From the NCBI GenBank assembly GCA_905182995.1, contig CAJJDP010000070.1, forward strand, positions 314,448 through 378,447: a stretch of 64,000 nt of DNA, read 5' to 3'. A program made the position numbers and the translations under genes. Below are positions 52,543 through 64,000 of this stretch, piece after piece. The number at the start of each line of letters is the position of its first letter. The stretch's first letter is position 1. Source of the stretch: Paramecium octaurelia. Lineage: Eukaryota; Ciliophora; Oligohymenophorea; Peniculida; Parameciidae. The notes below the pieces were generated by a model that was not told the DNA's origin, did no database searches, and saw only the letters and a list, made by a program, of their open reading frames with translations.

Positions 52543-54589
52543 ATGAGTCAATAAACAGCAAAAAACTTAAGAGATTTGCTTATAAAATAATAACTTAATA
52601 GCAAGATCAAATTTAAAGGAGAACCTGTGAACAAAATTTAACCGACTAGAAAATAATCAGGTAATTGGGATAAGAAAGTGGATATCTCCTAATGCTATTG
52701 CAATTAAAAGAATTGTAATATATGCATAAAGAAAAGGGTTGTAATTAATGCCTCACCTTTGCTTAAAGTCAAAGTTAGCACTAAAAACTAACCATGTGAG
52801 ACTGATAGTAAAAGAGAGATCAAAGTTGGCAACTCAGTTTCAGCACATCAATCTCCTAATCGTGAAAAGCAATATCAGATGCAATAAATGTTCTTACAAA
52901 AATAACTTTAAAGCCATTTGCATTAGATATAGGAATCACGTCCATAATCGAGACAAATACCAAAAGAGTAAGCGAAGAAGCCTTAATTTTATCATAACAT
53001 GGACAATTTTTTGAATAGTTACTATTAAAAAAGCAATCTAAGCAATTCATAGTTATATGAAAACAGTTACAATGTTAAATCAAAAGTAGTTCCAAAACGA
53101 GTAGAATCCAAAAGTCAAGTATTGAGTAACACCCAAACTTCATTTAAATTGAAATTGAATTAATAAGGACCTAAATTTTCAGCTGTATCTTATTGAATTT
53201 TTTATATTAGATCATCAATTCTGGTTTAGTTGAGTCAGCTCCTAACTCTCCAAACAATCATGAAAATTCAAATAAAAGCAAATTAACCCCCAATGATTCT
53301 ATCTCGAAAAGCAAAATTAATTAAAATGACTCGAAATCAACTGAACTAAGAAGAAAGTCCACAGGGGAGATCTCAGACAAAACCCAAATCCTTAGTTTAA
53401 AGATTGATGAATAGGTGAATAGAACTCATTTTAAATTTCTCTATGTAATAGGCAAAGGTGGATTTGGGAGAGTTTGGAGAGTAGAAATGAAGAAGAACAA
53501 GAAGTTGTTTGCATTAAAAGAAATGTCAAAGGCTAAAGTAATATAAAAAAGAAGTGTAAATTCAGTGTTGAATGAGAAATATCTATTAGAGCATTTGCAT
53601 CATCCTTTTTTGGTTAACATGTGGTATGCATTTTAAGATAGGGAAAATCTGTTCTTGATTATTGATTTATTAACAGGTGGTGATCTCAGATTTCATTTAG
53701 GAAAGATGAGAAGGTTTAGTGAAGCTTAAACCAGTAAAGAATATTTATAACAATAGAATTCTTTGTTGCTTGTATCTTATTGGCGTTAACTTATTTGCAT
53801 TAAAATGGGATTATCCACAGAGATTTAAAACCAGAAAACTTGGTCTTAGATTAGGATGGATATATGAGACTAACTGATTTAGGCATAGCTAGAATGAATA
53901 AAGGAAATAATGCTGGAGATACATCAGGAACACCAGGGTACATGGCACCAGAAGTAATGTGTAGAATGGACCATTCAGTAGTGGCTGATTATTATGCACT
54001 AGGAGTAATAACATATGAATTGATGCTTGGAAGAAGACCCTACAATGGTAGAACCAGACAAGATATCAGAGAGTAAATTCTAGCTAAGTAGGTTCAGGTA
54101 AAAAAGGAGGAGTTACCATTAGGATGGAGTGAGAATTCTCTCGATTTTGTGAATTAGGTATTGTCATTTAAAGGATATGGTTAGTTAATTTTGAGAAAGC
54201 CAGAAAGAAGACTTGGTAGTAATGGGATTGAGGAAATATTGCATCATTCTTGGTTGAAAGGATATCCTTGGGATGATTTACTGAAAAAGAAAGTTCAAGC
54301 TCTTTATGTTCCAGGAGTATTTGATTTTAATTGATAGTTAGGCTGTTGATGATAATTTCGATTTTTAGAATCAGATTTCAGAGGAAACTTAATTGAATGA
54401 TGACTAGTAATTAGAGAACCAGGTTTTATTGAGGAGGGATACTGTGTAATGTAAGAAAATTAGTAAAATGTAGCTTTGTTCGATGGGTACAATTTTGATG
54501 TTGAATTAAAAAACATTCAACATTAATAAACCTAAAAGAATCATTCTTAAAGAAAATCACAACCGGTTTCTCCAGAGAAAAGAACATGA
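52543..54589 (+). CDS. AGC-like serine/threonine kinase with DLG motif
   Basis: About 641 aa. Introns include 53185-53210 (26) and 53734-53756 (23), plus 27, 25 and 20 nt ones near the 3' end. The first 290 residues are polar, Gln/Ser/Lys-rich and Cys-containing (SQCYCNQKNCNICIKKR near residue 50). The kinase core has IGKGGFGRVW, ALKEMSK, EKYLLEHLHHPFLVNMWYAF, HRDLKPENLVL and GTPGYMAPEV, closest to AGC kinases. The Mg-binding motif is DLG (TDLGIAR) rather than DFG. The tail resembles an AGC C-terminal extension, ending in FDGYNFDVEL. Function unknown; probably active since Lys, HRD Asp and DLG Asp remain. Confidence 0.82.
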
Positions 54590-54619
54590 CTTTGAAAATT
54601 TATTAATAATAAGTGATAG

Positions 54620-55450
54620 TCAACTTTTGTTTAATTTAAATATAGATAAATCATCTAAGATTTCTTCTTCATAGAGCTTTTAGGACATTTGTTTTTTGAG
54701 ATTCTCGTATTTTTCATCCAATTCTCCGTATTTGATGAGTAAATCATCGATGTAATTATTCTTTTAGTCTATGCTTTGCAACAAGTCCTCGCATTTCTTT
54801 TGCAATAATCGAATGACTTCTTGATTATGAACAAGTTTTTCTTATTCAAATAGTTTTGTCTTAAGCAGTTGGATTTCCTATAGGCTTGACTAAGACTAAT
54901 ACCCTTAGGTATTTGTTGTGGATCTCTTTGATATCTTTTTCAATGCGAGCCTTGAGAGTGTTCTCAAATTGTTTGTTAAAGTCATTAATGATGATGAGAT
55001 TATTGGAAGTAAGTTCGTCGACTTCGCTTTTCTTGTCATTATACAACAATAGTAATTGTTGATTCTCTGATTTCAAGGAAGCGACCAATTAATTGAGTTG
55101 TCTGAGTTCTTAGTCGTAGTTTTCTTTGATAGACAATTGATCTTCCAATTATTCTTTAAAATGAATCAAACTGATTTGACAATCTGAAATGAATTGCCTA
55201 AACATATATGATAAGAGTACTTCATTTGATTGATTTATTAGTTTTGACTTTCAATAATCTTGTCATATTCTTAACATTTGCATTTGAATATTCTGAAGTC
55301 CTCATATTGGTTATAGATTTGAGGTTACAGAGTTGGGTGAATGTTGGTGTGTTTGACAGTGGAATACTTGTGATCATCTTGAATGAAGGTTGCAGTGGAG
55401 TGAGATTGAGTTCGCAATGGAGATTTAGTCATAATTCGTTAAATTGACAT
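54620..55450 (-). CDS. Coiled-coil protein, function unknown
   Basis: 260 aa with introns 55198-55220 (23) and 54878-54902 (25). The N-terminal 60 residues are Ser/Thr/His-rich. From there to the end it is an amphipathic coiled coil (EQLEDQLSIKENYDQELRQL, KEIHNKYLREIQLLKTKLF). No enzyme motif. It lies tail-to-tail with the AGC-like kinase, 30 bp apart. Confidence 0.7.
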
Positions 55451-55553
55451 GATAATATTAAATTCCAAGTGTCTCTATAGAATACTAAATTAATTGTATT
55501 TAAACAAATCATCCTAATGTGAAAATATTAATAATTATTTTTTAAGTTTAGGA

Positions 55554-58131
<2,578 letters not shown>

Positions 58132-58250
58132 TTAAGATATATATATTATATTGATAGAATCGTAAATTCGTTTAATAATAATAATTATATTTTTATAATA
58201 TCTGGAATATACAAATGTCTGCTGAAATAATTATAATTGTATTGATATAT

Positions 58251-58492
58251 TCATTTCTTAACCACTGCCTTCTTCCTTGCTAAAGATATTAATCATTCAC
58301 ATTAGTACCTTCCTTCTTTTATTCCTCCTCATATTTCTTCTGATGATCCAATGCTTATTACTTTAATTATTCGATAGCCAAACGCAAGGCAGTTATCTAC
58401 GCTTACTTCAATTTATCAGCCTCCTCCAATTAAGCTAATTGTTGTAAATAAGGCTTGAGCATTTCTTTGGCTTCATGTTCTGATTGATCCAT
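58251..58492 (-). CDS. Small helical protein
   Basis: 70 aa with one 29-nt intron (58280-58308). MDQSEHEAKEMLKPYLQQLA leads into a Gln/Lys/Glu helix and a basic end (EARKKAVVKK). It looks like a single coiled-coil helix. Not recognised. The intron gives a short sensible C-terminus; without it the frame runs into AT-rich sequence. Confidence 0.55.
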
Positions 58493-58550
58493 TCTAATTT
58501 ATATTAATATATAATTAATTAATAATATTAAGATATAATTAAAACAGAAA

Positions 58551-59221
58551 TCAATTTCTCTTTCGTTACTTTGAATTCTTTTAATTGTTCATTGCTTAGA
58601 TTGATTTTAAACTCCAATAACCTCCTCCAAAAATAGCAACAATCAGCACTAAGAAAAATGCATAATGCAAATAATTGGGTTTGGATAACAAGGAAGACTC
58701 TTAGGACTATTCCTTCCATGCATTCTACCACTCTGATTCAATCTTCTGAGTTTATTGATATGATTATTTCAGTTTGTTTTTCTTGTCCATATCACCTAAA
58801 TCCTTTTCCAATTTCTTTATTATCTTCAACAACGCCTCCTCTTCCTTTGTTAGAGTTACATCAATCCCAATAAGTTGTTTATAATTAAAGTCCTTCACCA
58901 CTTCCTTGTAAGCCAAACTCGATAAGATCTAGCTCCTCATTGAAATCATTTACCTCGCTATTCACGTCAATTACTTAGACACAAGACAAAATCATTTACA
59001 TTTGGACCTTGTGAAATATTGAGGTCTTGTTTCCGTTTTCAACGCTCTCGATTATTTGATTCATACTCTCCTTCTCATTATTGATATCCTTTATTGTCTT
59101 TATCCAACAAGCTCCGATTTTCCTTGAAAGACTTTTGATATCATATAAGCTCATACATCTCTTCCTCAGTCTCTTCCTGGGCAAAAGTCGAAACCACTAA
59201 AAACAATAGAATTTATAGCAT
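58551..59221 (-). CDS. Type I membrane protein with signal peptide and coiled coil
   Basis: 206 aa with introns 59132-59156 and 58929-58953 (25 nt each), exactly 207 codons. An N-terminal signal peptide (MLQILLFLVVSTFAQEE) precedes a luminal helical region (NEKESMNQIIESVENGNKTS, with a possible N-glycosylation site), a coiled coil (LLKIIKKLEKDLGDMDKKNK), one transmembrane helix (YAFFLVLIVAIFGGGYW) and a short basic cytosolic tail ending KNSKQRKRN. The layout recalls secretory-pathway cargo receptors (p24-like), but no diagnostic motif is seen. Confidence 0.65.
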
Positions 59222-59308
59222 CAACGTGTACTAATTAATATTTTAATTAATGATTAAGTGTATTGCGATGCCAAAGTTTAAAACGAATTTAATGTGTTAA
59301 TATATATA

Positions 59309-59635
59309 TCATTCATCTAACAAATTATTAAACTCTTAATCTGAAAGCACTTTATCCTTAGATTTGGCTCTGAGTAAATCAATTTCAACTAATTTCTTTT
59401 TCTCCTTTTACTTGGCTTCCTCGATTTATTACAACACCTTATCGAGTTCCTTTTGTCTTGCCTAATACTGAGATTTAGAAATCGCCCCTGTTCTTCCCTT
59501 TGATGATTCAATATCATCAACTGGATTGTATGGTGCATCAACTTTTGGTTGAAAATCAATCGAATACCTGTATCCAATATAAAAACTTGCCCCAGCAAAC
59601 CCAATCAACAACAATATTTCAAATAATATAGCCAT
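59309..59635 (-). CDS. Small membrane-anchored protein
   Basis: 108 aa, intronless. An N-terminal membrane anchor or signal anchor (MAILFEILLLIGFAGASFYI) is followed by a polar linker with VDAPYNPVDD and a charged helix (ARQKELDKVLQQIEEAKQKE) to the end (SDQEFNNLLDE). Not recognised. Confidence 0.65.
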
Positions 59636-59680
59636 ACGTGTTTATGAAAATAATAATAATATAATATAAACAAAATTTTT

Positions 59681-62600
59681 TCAATAATTAATAGTTTTTT
59701 ACAGTACATTATCCTTATACAACAAATGAGCTCCAATCTTCTTCCCATTCCTGTATTCCCCCTCTTCGTAGATATGATCGTTATGATAAAACTGTCCCTT
59801 TCCATGATATGTGTCGTTACAAAATTCCCCTGAGTACTTCAGTTCCAATTCCTCATTCTGCTTCTTTATATAGAACTTCCCCATTCCACATCTCACAGAC
59901 TTCTTCCAAAATCCAATGTATAACCATCTTTCCTTCGCATTCCATCTCTTCCCTTCCCCATGCAATAATCCATAAATCATCAACCCACAGTGTTCTTCAT
60001 ATATTTAAAATTCACTATTCCTTACTTCATCATACCATGTCATTTTACATTAACCATGCTTAATATCATAATCAGGATTATAAGACCCAATATATTTCTA
60101 CAAACGACTTTCATTGTTTAACTCCAATACTATTCCATAAATGAACTTTCCTTTCTCGAATATACCCTCGTATATTGCCCCCTTTAGCTTTTTCATCATG
60201 ACCCCAAATCCATGTGCTTAGTTATTTTAAGTATAACCACCATATTCAAATTATTAATTTTCTATTTTCTTCCTATTGTTTTGATAATCAGATAACCCTC
60301 TATAATCTGTTGGAATTTCGAAATTAGGCTATGAAAATCTTTTCCATTTTTGGAATTTCTTGATTCTTGGATTAGTTGACCATATTTCAAAATCCTTTAG
60401 ATTTTCTAAACATTTCTAAAAATTATATTTATCAGTATATCCACTCTTTGAATTCGGAGGAGACTTTGTTGATACTCTATTAAAAAATTATTATTAAGAC
60501 TCGAAATCTTACATCAGAAATGGTGCCATTTCATCTGTTACTGATGGCTATCGCAAAGGATTCACAATAGTTAATTTAGTATTTTGTTTCTTAACCTAAA
60601 TCTATTAACTTGTTTCAAAACCATTAAAATTAATCAATGACTTAGTAAGCACCATTTCTTAGGTCTTTTTAAACACATTCACAACTGTTTATTATTGTTT
60701 ATATTATTAATTCAATTATCCCTTTTAAATTTTCAATTCTAAATTTATCATCTACTACACTATGTTACAATACTAGATTTATTGTGGATAGGAGAGATCC
60801 TCAAATTCTTACTATGATAGAAAATTATTTGCATTAGGTTAGAGTATGAAGTTTTAGAACTTCTAATTCACATCATTCTCTTCATTGTTCTCTGTCTCTT
60901 AAATCTGAATTAATTTTTTCTTTGTTCTTATTACATTTTGTAAACATATTTCTATTTCACTTTACTAAGGATCATTATCTTTTTGTGTTTGTTCATTATT
61001 TTCTAATATGTTTTATAGGTTAAGGATATATCTATCTAATTATTATTCATTCATTTAATTCAAGTCTTCTTAGTTCAACAATATTAATTCCTATTCTCTT
61101 GTATAATTTAATTTCTCTTTTACATTTTAAATTTGTTCAATTGTTTGTAATTGCTTATCTATTTCCTCCTCATTATCCTACTTTGCTTGCTTCTTTTTCA
61201 ATAACAGCTCTTAGTATTTAAATAATTATTGACTATTTAATAATTTTAGTACTTCTATCTTTAATAAATTATCAGGTTTGTGAATATCCAGCTTTTTTGA
61301 ATCATTATCAAACATCTCTGACATATCGCCAGTTTGATCCTTCACTAATTATAATATTTTCTTAGGCTCATCCCCGTTCTCTTCTTGACTTATTTAACTA
61401 TTCTAATCTTATTATAATTTTGCTATTTAGATAATTTAAGGACAATTGCCGTTTGATAATTATGAACTGCTATTTACTTGCTCAATAATATAAATTTCAT
61501 TTTAATGATTCTTTACAATTTGAGGGCTTTCTTCATTCAATTGAAGTGGATTCTAAATTTGTATGATTTCTTGATTTTTAAAATCTTTTATATCATTTTA
61601 ATCCTTGATAATTGAAATTTGTTGACTCTCTTTCATTTCAATCAAAGTTAAATCATTTATAATATGATTCTGCCCTGTGATTGTGTTTTCCCTTTGCTTT
61701 CTCGAAGTACATAAATCAAAATCTTAAATTTGGGTTGCAGTTTAAAATTGAGGGTCTTTATGAAATTCAATTATGGATTAGCTCATCTAATCTTATTGGC
61801 TATATTATTTTTCAAACGGAAAGTCTTATTAATATAATATTAGGTTAGTTTAAAACACTTAGTTTAGTTCCTATTAATTTTTGGGAACTTGAATTTAGTG
61901 AGAAGAATTTGAGTTTTGAGTTTTTAGAATTAAGGGAGAATTAGAATTGTTAATAATTTCTATCACATGTGATAATTTCGGTAATTCCTCTACTTTAGGA
62001 TCAGCTTTTTTAATTATTTAAGTTGATTGATTCAGAGGAATAATATTTATCTACCTTTGTTATTGATCAGCATAGATTTTAGGACTGTAACTAGATTCAT
62101 TATTTTTATATGTTTCTACTTCTTGAACATTTCTGATATTCTATATGACAGTTTATTAAACAGGAATCTAATATTGTGTTTATCCGACAATTTTAGGAGA
62201 TTTAGATGACTTCTAGTCGACTATTTGATTTAATGTGTATTGTTTATTTTGATTAGTCAATAGATTGGATACGGTTTTTATTTAATCCTTTTTTTACACT
62301 TAATCTTTATCATCAGTCAATACTTAAAGTTAGGATGGTTTTTGTTGATCATAATTTTGTGCTTTAGTTTATTTCTATTTGTTCTAATCCTTAATAAGAT
62401 GATTGTCATCATTTAATTGAGTAAGTAAAAGGGTTTAATCGTTGTTATTGAAAGAGCTTAATGAAACATGGTTTACTTTGATAAGTTTTTATTCTTCAAA
62501 TGATGAACTCTCGTAATCACATAATTATTTCAGAATACCATTTCCAAATTATTCTTCCTCATTGTTCTTTGGAGAAAAGATTTAAATCGAATTTTCATCT

Positions 62601-64000
62601 AAAAAATATGACTTGCTATCATTGACTGGTTCTTTAACTTAATTTATTTTTTGCTGTTTTTTAATTTCATACTACTGAGGTTTGACTTATGTTTTGTTTT
62701 ATTGAGTCTAATCATTTTTTTATGTTTCTTAATCATTAATCTGCTATAGTTATGTTAATTAAGCTTAAGATAGATAATAGTAATCGAGTTTAGTATTAAT
62801 TTATATTTGCCTTTTTAATTATATATTGAGAATGTTGTAATCCTCTTTCTTAACTTATTTATGTTGCTAATTCTCAATATCACCTCTAGGAATCTACTTT
62901 TTTAATTGTTCAAGACAAGTCAAAGCAGGTATTTTCCCAAATGACAATTACTTAATTATCTCTGTTATTACCCTAAAATAAGGATTAGCTGCTTGCTTTC
63001 TGATTTCTTAATCAAATTTAGCTATATCATATCCATAGAAATTTTTTATATCATCAGGTATTTAAGTTTGAAACGATAATAGTTGCAATAAGATGATGCT
63101 GATACTCCAATTATCGTTTCTCTTAAGAATCACCTTTTTGTATTGTTCATTCTCAAATATTTATGCCCATTCATTCTCTTGAAAATCTATGTTATCCTAA
63201 GTGATGATCTCCATAATTTCAGGAGAACTATAAAATAGTGTTTCATTTTATTTCTGTCTTTCTTCAGAATTTGCACTCTATTTTGTATAATGATTGTAAT
63301 GTGTTCTTGCACTTCCAAAATCAGTTAGGTATGTCTTATTTTCAATCAATATAAAATTATTAAGTTTAATATTTCTATGCTAAATATCTGATAATTCCAA
63401 AATAGATGCAATTTCTATTAATTATTCTGCTATTTATAGCTTCTGCTATTCACTTATCATAGAAGTGTTAAGAAAACTATTTAGAGACTTTGCATTTGAC
63501 TTACAATTATAAGTAATATAAACTATCACCGATACTGATTGAATTTCAGCTGCCCATTCAATTATATGTAAGATATGATTAGGAAATTGATGACTCAAAC
63601 TAGCCTATTATTCAATTTCTAGTTGTAAGTTTTATTTCCAAATATTCCAATTACTTTTCACTGAAAAACTTATTGTCTTTATTAGATTTCCATCTTTTGT
63701 AGTCTTAATATTTGGATATATCCTACTCAAATCAATCAATTTTAAAGGAAAATACTTTTCTTTATACTCTCGGAATTCTATTTACATTAATAATTATTTC
63801 TAATTTTATTTGCACTTCACTTACAGCAAAATTGGCATCAATTTTTCTATTTGAAAAAAACCTGTATTTTTGTGAAAAAAGACACTCACATACTAATTTA
63901 TGGTAAAAGCAGAGGCCAATTCTCAAAATAGTGATGTTAGATTCTAGTTTTATTGAATAGTTACTGATTTATAATATTATCAAGAAGAGAAAAGAGAATT
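59681..64000 (-). CDS. Pseudokinase-like domain, Q/N-rich linker and MORN repeats (5' end cut by window)
   Basis: One frame is open from 59681 to the right edge with only a 25-nt intron at 63800-63824; I checked each line for in-frame TGA and found none. At least about 1,420 aa. The N-terminal part is a kinase fold: HRNIKLNNFILIENKTYLTD then FGSART, LFYSSPEIME and NDNWSISIILLQL. DFG is kept, but the catalytic HRD Asp is Asn, so it is likely a pseudokinase. About 700 residues of Gln/Asn/Lys/Asp-rich linker with coiled-coil patches follow. The last 200 residues hold MORN repeats (HGFGVMMKKLKGAIYEGIFE, LLHGEGKRWNAKERWLYIGF, YSGEFCNDTYHGKGQFYH), which bind membranes or scaffold cortex and cilia structures. 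An internal ATG at 60655 is not a separate gene start. Confidence 0.82.

Noticed and set aside
55208..55447. Plus-strand hydrophobic ORF
   Set aside because: Antisense to the N-terminus of the coiled-coil gene, whose frame and intron are consistent.
59681..60655. Independent 324-aa MORN gene
   Set aside because: The frame is open far upstream of the ATG at 60655 with no TGA up to the kinase-like domain, so it is the C-terminus of a larger protein.

Overview
The window reads as a piece of a ciliate macronuclear genome, almost certainly Paramecium (P. aurelia group likely). TGA is the only stop codon in every gene I could trace. TAA and TAG occur inside conserved protein families wherever glutamine is expected. 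Genes are packed tightly on both strands, intergenic DNA is very AT-rich, and coding sequence is cut by tiny GT-AG introns, mostly 19-34 nt. Gene models were built by reading with the ciliate code. An intron was accepted where it removed a TGA or restored a family-conserved frame, and most models were checked by total coding length being divisible by three. The GC gene was not fully traced, and a few starts and in-frame introns stay open.

Layout. 0-16 kb: 3' end of an unknown gene, an EF-hand protein, a GLTP lipid-transfer protein, a mitochondrial carrier, a ubiquitin protease, an OTU-like/cold-shock fusion, an F-box protein, a coiled-coil protein, Rab6, small unknowns, an RRM-like protein, a ciliate-specific domain protein, an ankyrin protein and a SAM-domain protein. 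16-33 kb: a signalling-rich block with a giant P4-ATPase-like guanylyl cyclase, UDP-N-acetylglucosamine pyrophosphorylase with a Q/N-rich tail, PKA regulatory subunit, poly(ADP-ribose) glycohydrolase, ribosomal protein L22e, and a soluble-type adenylyl cyclase that ends in a PH domain. 34-47 kb: alpha-tubulin, an EF-hand protein, a FYVE/TBC-like/coiled-coil protein, ribosomal protein S15A, an Enhancer-of-polycomb protein and a PH-CLU-TPR protein. 47.5-50.3 kb: a 1,387-bp exact direct duplication around a single N, best explained as an unmerged contig overlap. 49-64 kb: a kinase with four EF-hands, a membrane protein, an AGC-like kinase, coiled-coil proteins, CDC48/p97, small membrane proteins, and a pseudokinase-MORN protein running off the right edge.

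Themes. Cyclic-nucleotide and Ca2+ signalling genes are over-represented: two cyclases and PKA-R lie within 17 kb, and EF-hand proteins and kinases recur. Several proteins have composite architectures: OTU+CSD, UAP+Q/N tail, sAC+PH, FYVE+TBC+coil, PH+CLU, pseudokinase+MORN. I saw no CRISPR array, insertion sequence, rRNA or convincing tRNA. Bacterial-style promoters, operators and ribosome binding sites do not apply.
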